A stretch of 8,488 nucleotides of DNA from JANYHF01 sp031367715 (GTDB lineage Bacteria > Pseudomonadota > Alphaproteobacteria > Rhizobiales > Hyphomicrobiaceae). The notes beneath the pieces were generated by a model that did not search any database, was not told where the DNA came from, and saw only the letters and a list, made by a program, of their open reading frames with translations. The DNA is taken from assembly GCA_031367715.1 (NCBI GenBank), contig JANLQJ010000089.1:1-8488 (forward strand), written 5' to 3'. Position 1 is the stretch's first letter. Each line of letters begins with the position of its first letter. Shown here piece after piece: positions 1 through 6,536 of the stretch. Position numbers and translations under genes: made by a program.

Positions 1-66
1 AGCCAAGAAATGGGCCGTGCTCTTCGCGGTTGTCAGCAAACCGAACCTCAACAAACAAATGACCCT

Positions 67-1770
67 TCAATAGTACCCCGCGCCGTGCATGAGCTTATCG
101 ACGGCCGATTGAGCCTTGGTCAGCGCCTCACGGTCGCTGACCTCGCCACGCAAAGCCTGGTGGATGGTATCTCCAAGGATCATCTCGATGCTGAGATATT
201 CCGGCACGGGCGGGCGGGGCCAGGATTTCAATAAATTGAGCTTAGCCAGATGGTCGACCACGCTCACGATCGGGGACGTCGCAGCTGCTTCCGGATCCGC
301 GCTGACGCTGAAGCGCGGGGCCACCGGAAAGCCGTTGCGAACGTTGGCCTTCATGGCCTCGGGCGAGGTCATCCAGGAGATCGCTTCAAAGGCCAGTTGC
401 ACGCGAGCCTCGGGGAGATTGCTCGGGATGCCGAGCAGGAAGCCGCCGATCGGATTGTTCGATGCTCCCCTCGGACCCTTGGGCTGCTGGAGATAGGCTA
501 CCTTATGCTTTACGGCCGAATTGATGTCGGTCTCGAAGCGCGCGGCCCTGACGGTCCAGCAATAGGCCATCGCCGCATGCCCATTCAGAAACGCAGTGGT
601 CCGCTTGTCCCAGTCCATGTCCAGGATATCCGGCGACGAAAATTCGATGAGCCGGTGCAGGTAGTCGAGGACATGGAACCCGGCCTCCGAAAGGATTTGC
701 GGCCTGAGCTGATCGCCTACCGCCCGGTCCACCGTGAAGAACAGGCGCGACTTGGGGATTTTCAAAATCGACTCCCCGCAGCACGCCATCAGGAACATGA
801 AGGTCGAGGCAATCGGCATGCCACGGCCGCCATTCCAGGCGATGCCATAAAGCTGCTTGGACGGCTTGTGAAAGTGCTTTGCCGCCGCGATCGTCTCGTC
901 GAACGTGTCCGGGTAGGCGATGCCGTCGCGCTCGAACAGGTCGGTGCGGGCGGCCAGCAGTTCGATGGTGCAATAGATCGGCACACCGATATGTCGCCCG
1001 TGCCAGGACCCCATCGACCACACCGAGGGGTGAAAATCGTGTGGCGAAATGGACGATCCCTCGATCAGCGAATTGAGCGATCGAAACATGCCCTTGTTGG
1101 CGACCTCGCCCAGCCAAGGCGCGTTAAAGGCCACGATATCGTAGGCGGAGTTCGGCCGGGCCGCGTTCTCGCTGATGCGCGCATGCAGCTCGGGCAATTT
1201 CAGCAGATCGAAATTCTTGCGCGACGACATGTTGTTGCGGAAATCGGACCACATGTTGCTCATCGAGGCGAAATAGTTGTCGTCATTGAGCAGGAATTTG
1301 AGTTCGCGCTTGCCGCGAAAGAGGCTCTCGATCAAGCGCGGCGGCGGGATGATCTGAGCCGCAAAGTATGAGCCACCGAGGTAGTAACTGTCCTCATCTT
1401 CGTGTTTCGAGCGTAAGCCGAAGGTCTCGGCCAGGAGCGATTTGATGCGCTTGGCGTATTGGACGAACGCATTCGTTAGCTCCGGGCTGGGGGCCAGGAC
1501 AAAGCTGCGGCCGGTTTCGCTGGCCGGCTTTTTCAGGATGTGCCCGGCCTCGATGAGGTCGTGGATGCGCCGGTTCGCGGTCGCGAACGGGATATTGGCA
1601 ATCGACGCCAGCGACGAGATGGTTACCACCGATCCAGTCAGGTTCTGCTTGATGAGATAGAGGAGCATGTTCCAGGATGCATCCTCCTCCGCAATCGGCA
1701 CCAACTCCCGGTAGGGTCCCTTGACCCGTTCCAAGAAGGTGATGATGCGCAGTAGCTCATATTCGGTCAT
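67..1770 (-). CDS. Winged-HTH / family-1 solute-binding fusion protein, probable one-component transcriptional regulator
   Basis: The 567-residue protein has two parts. Residues about 30-95 form a winged helix-turn-helix resembling the MarR-type fold: the HTH core is near residues 51-78 (ISSLASIANIPFATANRRIH), followed by a wing-like segment (GHILKKPASETGRSFVL). Residues about 155-550 resemble a complete ABC transporter family-1 (SBP_bac_1) binding protein, with a first strand ELKFLLNDDNYF, YDIVAFNAPWLGEVANKG at 210-227, a central YGIAWNGGRGMP, FLNGHAAMAYCW, and a C-terminal PIGGFLLGIP...AFEAISWMTSPEA. There is no signal peptide, lipobox or membrane segment, so the binding domain should be cytoplasmic. 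No ABC permease or ATPase gene is in the window. The inference is that the SBP domain serves as the ligand sensor of a DNA-binding protein controlling the neighbouring genes. It starts 24 bases after the oxidoreductase gene. The ATG at 1770 has no convincing Shine-Dalgarno, but starting there keeps the whole HTH. The ligand is unknown; family-1 SBPs often bind sugars. Confidence 0.88.
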   Translation of the reverse strand: MTEYELLRIITFLERVKGPYRELVPIAEEDASWNMLLYLIKQNLTGSVVTISSLASIANIPFATANRRIHDLIEAGHILKKPASETGRSFVLAPSPELTNAFVQYAKRIKSLLAETFGLRSKHEDEDSYYLGGSYFAAQIIPPPRLIESLFRGKRELKFLLNDDNYFASMSNMWSDFRNNMSSRKNFDLLKLPELHARISENAARPNSAYDIVAFNAPWLGEVANKGMFRSLNSLIEGSSISPHDFHPSVWSMGSWHGRHIGVPIYCTIELLAARTDLFERDGIAYPDTFDETIAAAKHFHKPSKQLYGIAWNGGRGMPIASTFMFLMACCGESILKIPKSRLFFTVDRAVGDQLRPQILSEAGFHVLDYLHRLIEFSSPDILDMDWDKRTTAFLNGHAAMAYCWTVRAARFETDINSAVKHKVAYLQQPKGPRGASNNPIGGFLLGIPSNLPEARVQLAFEAISWMTSPEAMKANVRNGFPVAPRFSVSADPEAAATSPIVSVVDHLAKLNLLKSWPRPPVPEYLSIEMILGDTIHQALRGEVSDREALTKAQSAVDKLMHGAGYY

Positions 1771-1794
1771 GCGGGCATTAGGTCAATGGCCAGG

Positions 1795-2670
1795 TCACGC
1801 CGTCAACCCGGCATTGCGGCGCACGATGCTGGAAAGCGCCGACCAATCTTTGTCGCCGTGGCCGGCGGCGAGGCCTTCCAGGAGATGATCACGGACCAGG
1901 CTGGCCATGGGCAGCGGTGTTTGCGAGGCATGCCCAGCTTCCAGCGCCAGGCCTACGTCCTTAAGTCCGAGCGTCATCTTGAAGCCGGCAGGCTCGAAGC
2001 GTTTGGCGTTGATGAGTTCGGAGTAAATCTTGAAGGCAGGCGCGGCAAACAACGTGCTGGTCATGATCTCGGCGAAGATCTTCGGATCAACGCCTCCCTT
2101 CTCGGTCAGGGCAAAAGCCTCCGACAGCATCTCGATGGTCGCGGCCAGCATGAAGTTGCCGGAAATCTTGACGAGGTTGGCGTGGGTGGGATCGGTGCCC
2201 GCGCGCCAGGTCTTCTGGCCCATGGCGTCGAACAGCGGCTGCACGCGCGCTATTGCGGCATCGGATCCGCTGGCGACGATGTTGAGTTTGGCGGCGACGG
2301 CAACCTCGGCGCGTCCAAACACCGGAGCGGCGACGTAGGCGAGGCCATGGCGTTCATGGCGTTCACTGAGGGATTTCGCGGTTGCGACCGAGACCGTCGC
2401 CATGTTGACGTGCACAATGGTTTTGCGCGCACCGGCCAGGACCTCGTCCGTGATGACCGCATTGGTCGATGCGTCGTCCGCCAGCATCGAAATGACGGCA
2501 TCGCCGCGGAAAGCCTCGGCGGCTCGCTGTGCAATGGTTGCGCCCAACGCTGCGAGTTCGGCAGCCGGGCCCGGCGAGCGGTTCCACACTGTCAGCGTGT
2601 GCCCGGCCTTGAGGAGATTGGCGGCCATGGCCCTACCCATGGTGCCGAGGCCCAGAAATCCAACATTCAT
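1795..2670 (-). CDS. NAD(P)-dependent oxidoreductase of the 3-hydroxyisobutyrate/beta-hydroxyacid dehydrogenase family
   Basis: At 291 residues this is the usual length for the family. The N-terminal Rossmann domain opens with GFLGLGTMG (GxGxxG at 7-12) and has NRS at 30-32 after the second strand; Arg31 fits an NADP preference (inference). The catalytic Lys168 lies in LVKISGN, with Asn172 four residues on, and the C-terminal helical domain carries the conserved KD (237-238) before a Leu-Ala pair. The family reversibly oxidises a beta-hydroxyacid to a semialdehyde or keto acid. Two substrate-binding signatures deviate: the usual D-x-S-T-x-x-P reads NMATVSV (89-95), and the usual APVSGG reads APVFGR (115-120). 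The substrate is therefore probably not hydroxyisobutyrate, tartronate semialdehyde or another standard one. The start overlaps the stop of the GTPase gene in an ATGA, and GGAGA lies about 7 bases upstream. It is presumably a soluble cytoplasmic enzyme. Confidence 0.93.
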   Translation of the reverse strand: MNVGFLGLGTMGRAMAANLLKAGHTLTVWNRSPGPAAELAALGATIAQRAAEAFRGDAVISMLADDASTNAVITDEVLAGARKTIVHVNMATVSVATAKSLSERHERHGLAYVAAPVFGRAEVAVAAKLNIVASGSDAAIARVQPLFDAMGQKTWRAGTDPTHANLVKISGNFMLAATIEMLSEAFALTEKGGVDPKIFAEIMTSTLFAAPAFKIYSELINAKRFEPAGFKMTLGLKDVGLALEAGHASQTPLPMASLVRDHLLEGLAAGHGDKDWSALSSIVRRNAGLTA

Positions 2671-3845
2671 GGCAGTTTCTCCGCTGGGGCTCGCTCGCCC
2701 TGTGTCTTCTCGCGTTCGGCCTGCTCAAAGGCCAGCCGGCCGCGTTCGCGCGCCTTGAAGGTTCGCGCGCTCATGCGGTCGAGCATTTCAATGATCTCTT
2801 TCAGCTCGGCCCGCGTTGTGCCCTGCGCGATGAACACGATGCGGCTGCGCTCGTCGGCACTTGGCCAGCGGTCGAGCCAGGTCATGGTGTGCAGGATGTG
2901 CTGGGCACCCTGGATCACGGCCGGCTTGCCCGGTTCGCCCGCGATGTTGACGAGGCCTTTTACGCGTAGGAGGCCGGGCCCGAGGTTCTGGTTGATGCCG
3001 GCGAGCAGGAACTGCAGTTCCTCGCGCGCCATCGGCTCGGTGCGGGTCAGCACGAAGCTCTCGATGCCGCGCTGGCGCAAGTGGTCGACATGGTCGTGAT
3101 CGTGCCCGTCCTCGTGGCCATGATCATGATCGTGCGTGTGATGCTGTTCGTGCGCGGCCAGCGCCAGCCAGGGCAGGGGATCGGCCTGCGGATCGGCGGC
3201 ATCGAAACCGGGCGCTTTCAGAAGATCCACACGCGGGGGGGCGCTGGTGTCATTGAGTTCGACCTTGGCAGCCGGGGCCAGTCGGGCCAGGGTCGCGCGC
3301 AGGGCCGATTCTGCCGTCTGCGGATCGTCTTTGATCAGATCGATCTTGCTGATCAGGATGCGATCGGCATAGGCCACCTGGCGCAGCGCCTCGTCGTGCT
3401 CCTTCAGCGTGCCCGCAAAGTTCACGGCATCCACCAGCGTCAGCACGCTGGCGACGCGGTAGAGCCCGTCGAGGTTCGGCTCCGACAGGAACGCCTGCAG
3501 CACCGGACCAGGTTCGGCAAGCCCCGAGGTTTCGATGACCACATTGTCGAACGCGGGGATGCGCCCCGACATCCGCCCCTGGTTGAGGTCGATCAGCGTC
3601 GCCACCAGATCGCCGCGAACCGTGCAGCACAGGCAGCCGTTCTCCAGCACCACGACGGCGTCGTTGCTGGAGGCGAACAGCGAGTGTTCGTGCCCGTCGT
3701 CGCCGATCTCGTTCACGATCACGACGGTGCGGGCAAGCTCCGGCGCGCGCAGGGCCGCGTTGATCAGCGTGGTCTTGCCGCTGCCGAGGAAGCCCGTGAC
3801 GAGAGTTACGGGGATGCGGAAGGGGGCAGTGCCGCTTGAAGTCAT
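2667..3845 (-). CDS. CobW/COG0523-family GTPase, probable metallochaperone
   Basis: This 392-residue G3E-family P-loop GTPase has Walker A GFLGSGKTT at 18-26, the NEIGDDG segment near 45-51, the family metal-binding CLCC motif at 71-74, Walker B/switch ETSGLAEP at 105-112 and a guanine-specificity element SKID at 166-169 (NKxD in many relatives). A histidine-rich stretch at 232-255 (alternating His with Asp/Glu) links the GTPase domain to a CobW C-terminal domain at about 262-355. The tail is charged. COG0523 proteins use GTP hydrolysis to deliver Zn, Co, Fe or other metals to client enzymes. No cobalamin or nitrile hydratase gene is nearby, so neither CobW proper nor a nitrile hydratase activator is supported. 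The nearby M24-fold protein is a candidate client (inference). The ATG at 3845 lies 19 bases after the repeat edge, with only a weak GGA upstream. The 3' end overlaps the next gene by 4 bases. Confidence 0.93.
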   Translation of the reverse strand: MTSSGTAPFRIPVTLVTGFLGSGKTTLINAALRAPELARTVVIVNEIGDDGHEHSLFASSNDAVVVLENGCLCCTVRGDLVATLIDLNQGRMSGRIPAFDNVVIETSGLAEPGPVLQAFLSEPNLDGLYRVASVLTLVDAVNFAGTLKEHDEALRQVAYADRILISKIDLIKDDPQTAESALRATLARLAPAAKVELNDTSAPPRVDLLKAPGFDAADPQADPLPWLALAAHEQHHTHDHDHGHEDGHDHDHVDHLRQRGIESFVLTRTEPMAREELQFLLAGINQNLGPGLLRVKGLVNIAGEPGKPAVIQGAQHILHTMTWLDRWPSADERSRIVFIAQGTTRAELKEIIEMLDRMSARTFKARERGRLAFEQAEREKTQGERAPAEKLP

Positions 3846-3864
3846 GCCATTCGGTTCCGTCTTT

Positions 3865-3995
3865 CGTCATCCCGGCGAAGGCCGGGACCTGTCCATGCCA
3901 GCAATAGCATTCGCCGCGAGAAACACGAACGGTCGTGTGTCGAAATTCGCCGACCTCCGATGGTTGGGCAGGCCCCGGCCTACGCCGGGATGACG
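3865..3995. repeat. 131-bp REP/MITE-like element with 31-bp imperfect inverted termini
   Basis: The arms at 3865-3895 and 3965-3995 are inverted copies matching at 28 of 31 positions, both starting CGTCATCCCGGCG when read inward. Each arm also holds its own hairpin: CCCGGC/GCCGGG with a 4-base loop at 3871-3886 and again at 3974-3989. A third small palindrome (ACACGA, 4-base loop, TCGTGT) lies at 3923-3938 between the arms. No open frame of note is inside. Such CGTCATCCCGGC repeats are common between genes in Bradyrhizobium-like genomes (from memory, not searched). The element fills most of the 163-base gap between the M24 and GTPase genes, leaving 13 and 19 bases on the two sides. Neither hairpin is followed by a T-tract on the minus strand, so it is not a canonical intrinsic terminator; it may stabilise or attenuate mRNA. 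No clear target-site duplication was seen. Confidence 0.85.
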
Positions 3996-4008
3996 AGTTG
4001 GACTGCCC

Positions 4009-5262
4009 TCAAAACACCTCGCAGCCCGGCAATCCGCAGGAAATCAGCCGGTCGGACGGGAAGTTGGTGATTATCTCGCAGCCGTCCTTGGTGACGACCA
4101 CCTCTTCCTCGATGCGGGCCGCGCCAGAACCGTCCTCGGCGCCCTTCCAGGTTTCCAGCGCGAACACCATGCCCTCTTTCAGCGGCGTGTTCTGGCCGCG
4201 GAAACGCTTGGAGAAAATGGGACGCTCCCAGAGCGACAGGCCGACGCCGTGGCCGTATTGCAAGAGGAACGCCTCTTCCTCGTCGCGGTAGCCGAACTCG
4301 TGCGCGTCGGGCCAGACGGCGGCGACCTCGTCTGGCGTGACGCCCGGCTTGATCATGTCGATGGAGGCGCTGATCCATTTGGAGGCGGTTTCATAGGCGT
4401 CAATCTGGTGCTTGTTCGGTTCTCCGCACATAAACGTGCGGTAGTAGCAGGTGCGGTAGCCGTTGTAGGAATGCATGATGTCGAGGAAGATCATGTCGCC
4501 GGGCTGGATCATCCGGTCGCTGAAGGTATGCGAGTGCGGGCGGCCGCGGCGGCCCGACACCGAGTTCACGCATTCGACGCGCTCCGACCCCATGCGGAAC
4601 AGGCGATCGTTGGCGATCGCGACCAACTCGTTTTCCTTCGTACCCGGACGGATATTTTTTGCGATGTCGACATAGGTTGCATCGACCATCGCCGCGGCCA
4701 TGCGCAACAGTTCGATCTCGTCGCCGGTCTTAATCTCGCGTGCATCCAGCAACGCCTGCTGGCCGTCCACCACCTCAATGCCCTCGGCTTCCAGGGCACG
4801 CAGCATCCCCAGCTCCATGATGTCGATGCCGAGCGGCTCCTTGTCGATACCGTATTTCACCAGTGCCTTCTTGATCTGGCGGGCGAAATCGCGCTGCACG
4901 TTCAGGCCCGGCGGGATGGCGCCCTGCATGGTCGTGATGGGGGCCGCGACATTGTCGGCGATCCAGGGCGAGGAGATGCGTTTTGCCGGCGGGGCCGGGT
5001 CCCACAGGAACGGCGAGCCTTCGGCCGGGCACAGCGCGTAGCGAAAGAATTTGTCGCGCGCCCATTCGCCGATGTGGGTCGCCGTGACGTAGCGGATGTT
5101 GTCGAAGTTGAAGCACAGCACACCGCCGAGGCCCGCGAACTTGATGGCGTTCTGGGCGCGTTTCAGCCGTTCCTTGGAAAGGCGCGAATAATCGATGCCC
5201 TGCTCCCAGTCCTTGGCCATGGCGCCCCAGGAGGCGGTGGAGTGTGGGCTGTTGTATTTCAT
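4009..5262 (-). CDS. M24 (pita-bread fold) peptidase/hydrolase family protein with an altered metal site
   Basis: The 417-residue protein has a creatinase-like N-terminal domain (about 1-165) and an M24 catalytic domain (about 175-405), the layout of Xaa-Pro peptidases, creatinase, ectoine hydrolase and the DMSP lyase DddP. Expected metal ligands present are Asp261 (FLDIMHSYNGY), His338 (YGHGVG), Glu370 (MVFALE) and Glu385 (ARIEEE). The second aspartate, 11 residues after the first, is Cys272 (TCYYRTF; TGC codon at 4447-4449). The metal site may be mononuclear or altered, so simple aminopeptidase activity is doubtful. A longer reading from the ATG at 5295 exists. The start at 5262 is preferred because GGGAGG lies 5 bases upstream and the ATG overlaps the E2 stop in an ATGA. 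Co-translation with the dehydrogenase complex suggests it cleaves a C-N or similar bond in the same pathway (inference). No signal peptide; cytoplasmic. Confidence 0.9.
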   Translation of the reverse strand: MKYNSPHSTASWGAMAKDWEQGIDYSRLSKERLKRAQNAIKFAGLGGVLCFNFDNIRYVTATHIGEWARDKFFRYALCPAEGSPFLWDPAPPAKRISSPWIADNVAAPITTMQGAIPPGLNVQRDFARQIKKALVKYGIDKEPLGIDIMELGMLRALEAEGIEVVDGQQALLDAREIKTGDEIELLRMAAAMVDATYVDIAKNIRPGTKENELVAIANDRLFRMGSERVECVNSVSGRRGRPHSHTFSDRMIQPGDMIFLDIMHSYNGYRTCYYRTFMCGEPNKHQIDAYETASKWISASIDMIKPGVTPDEVAAVWPDAHEFGYRDEEEAFLLQYGHGVGLSLWERPIFSKRFRGQNTPLKEGMVFALETWKGAEDGSGAARIEEEVVVTKDGCEIITNFPSDRLISCGLPGCEVF

Positions 5263-6536
5263 GACATCCTCCCGGAAGACAGCTCTTGGACCCAATCGCG
5301 GGTCTCGATGATATTTTTGAGTTTCGACAGAAAGGCTGCCGCATAGGCACCGTCGAAGGCGCGGTGATCGAAGCTCTGGCCGACCATGCCGATCAGGCGC
5401 GCCGTGACGAAATCGCCTTCGGGTGTCTCGACGATGGCGGGGCGCTTACGTATGGCGTCCACGGACAGGATGGCCACCTGCGGCGCGTTGATGATCGGTG
5501 CGGTAAAGAGCGTTCCGAACGCGCCGTTGTTGCTGATGGAATAGGTGCCGCCGGAAAAGTCGTCGACGGACAATTTCCCCGAACGCGCCTTCTCGACCAT
5601 GCGCGCGATCGCCTTGGCAAGTCCGAGCGTGGTGAGATCGCTGGCGTTCTTGATCACTGGGACGACCAGCCCCTTGTGATTGAGATCCACCGCGATGCCG
5701 AGATTGACGTCGCGCGAAAGGCTCAACGCCTTGCCGTCGAAGCGCGCGTTCACCTGCGGGAAGGCGTCGAGCGCCAGGCACACGGCGCGGGCGATGAAGG
5801 GCAGGTAGGTGAGCGACACGCCCTGCTCGGCCTTGAAGCGCGCCTTGATCTCAGTACGCGCCGCTTCGACAGCGGTGAAGTCTGCCTCGATCGCCTGGAA
5901 CACATGCGGGATGGTGCGCCAGTTCTCGGCCAGCCGGTCACCCGTCCGTTGCCGGATGGTATTGAGCGTGACGATCTCGCCGCCGGTGAGTGGTAGGGTC
6001 TGAACTTGGATCTGCGGCGTCCGAACCATCAGGGCGGACGGCTGTTGGCGAAGGTGAGTCTCGATCACGCGCTGGTCAACCCGGCGCACGTTGTCCTTCA
6101 ATGCGGCCACGGCAACCGTTTCGATATCGAGCCCGTTCTGCGCAATCAGCCGGCGCGCGAGCGGGCTGACGCGAACGTCGTTGGAGGCCTTGGATTTGCC
6201 GAACGCCCCGGTCGCCGTACGAACTTCTTCGAAGGCGGACATCACAGCTGCCGCCGGTTTCGGTGCCTGCACTGACGCGGGTTTGGGGGCAGCAGCTGCC
6301 CCGCCATCCAGCACCGCAACGACTGTTCCGACTTTGGCGGTCACGTCCTTGCCGATGCGGATATCCGTCAGCGTGCCCCCTTCGGTCGCTTCGACCTCGA
6401 CCGTGACTTTGTCGGTCTCGACCTCGAACAGCCGGTCGCCCACGGCCACCTTGTCGCCCACGGACTTGAACCAGGCGATGATTTTGCCCTCGGCGACCGT
6501 CTCGCCGAGCTGCGGCATGATGATGGTCGAGCTCAT
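5259..6536 (-). CDS. 2-oxoacid dehydrogenase complex E2 component (dihydrolipoamide acyltransferase)
   Basis: The 425-residue E2 has one lipoyl domain at about 2-77, with the lipoylated Lys43 in the ETDKV turn. An Ala/Pro-rich linker follows at about 80-100, then a weak peripheral-subunit-binding domain at about 120-160 and a catalytic acyltransferase domain at about 180-415. The active-site motif DHRAFDG places His391 and Asp395-Gly396 as expected. E2 takes the acyl group from E1 on its lipoyl arm and passes it to CoA. The subunit-binding domain starts normally (VRVSPLARRLIAQNGLDI) but its usual glycine-rich G-x-G-x-x-G-R-[IV] loop reads VAALKDNVRR. It lies directly after E1 beta (ATGA overlap at 6533-6536) with only a weak ribosome site (GGG), so translation is probably coupled. 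Acetoin, pyruvate or branched-chain type cannot be told apart from the sequence; the single lipoyl domain resembles succinyl, branched-chain and acetoin E2s. Confidence 0.95.
   Translation of the reverse strand: MSSTIIMPQLGETVAEGKIIAWFKSVGDKVAVGDRLFEVETDKVTVEVEATEGGTLTDIRIGKDVTAKVGTVVAVLDGGAAAAPKPASVQAPKPAAAVMSAFEEVRTATGAFGKSKASNDVRVSPLARRLIAQNGLDIETVAVAALKDNVRRVDQRVIETHLRQQPSALMVRTPQIQVQTLPLTGGEIVTLNTIRQRTGDRLAENWRTIPHVFQAIEADFTAVEAARTEIKARFKAEQGVSLTYLPFIARAVCLALDAFPQVNARFDGKALSLSRDVNLGIAVDLNHKGLVVPVIKNASDLTTLGLAKAIARMVEKARSGKLSVDDFSGGTYSISNNGAFGTLFTAPIINAPQVAILSVDAIRKRPAIVETPEGDFVTARLIGMVGQSFDHRAFDGAYAAAFLSKLKNIIETRDWVQELSSGRMS
5268..5273 (-). promoter_or_regulatory. Shine-Dalgarno that sets the M24 gene start at 5262
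   Basis: GGGAGG lies 5 bases before the ATG at 5262, inside the last codons of the E2 gene. It decides between this start and the ATG at 5295, which would lie 37 bases inside E2 and add 11 residues (MGPRAVFREDV) that are just E2 codons read in another frame. Confidence 0.75.

Noticed and set aside
250..1371. Other long plus-strand frames, including 250-1371, 4249-5346, 5286-5996 and 6635-7543
   Set aside because: All lie opposite clear family proteins, have no family motifs and have shadow-like composition.
1786..3099. A 437-codon plus-strand open frame antisense to the oxidoreductase and GTPase genes
   Set aside because: It has no recognisable domain, is Arg/Gly-rich as expected for the complement of high-GC coding DNA, and runs across two well-supported genes.
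3081..3839. A plus-strand frame that starts with a membrane-like hydrophobic stretch (MVVIVPVLVAMIMIV)
   Set aside because: The hydrophobic run is the reverse complement of the His/Asp-rich codons of the GTPase loop, so it is a shadow and not a membrane protein.
3865..3995. Intrinsic terminator made by the repeat hairpins
   Set aside because: Stems are strong, but no T-tract follows either of them on the transcribed strand. Termination is possible but not supported.
4009..5262. Naming the M24 protein DddP (DMSP lyase) or Xaa-Pro aminopeptidase
   Set aside because: It shares the fold and several ligands with both, but the residues around the metal site differ (Cys272) and no DMSP-linked genes are in the window.
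5263..5295. The 11-residue N-terminal extension of the M24 protein from the ATG at 5295
   Set aside because: It lies inside the E2 coding end and lacks a better ribosome site, whereas the ATG at 5262 has GGGAGG at 5 bases and an ATGA junction.
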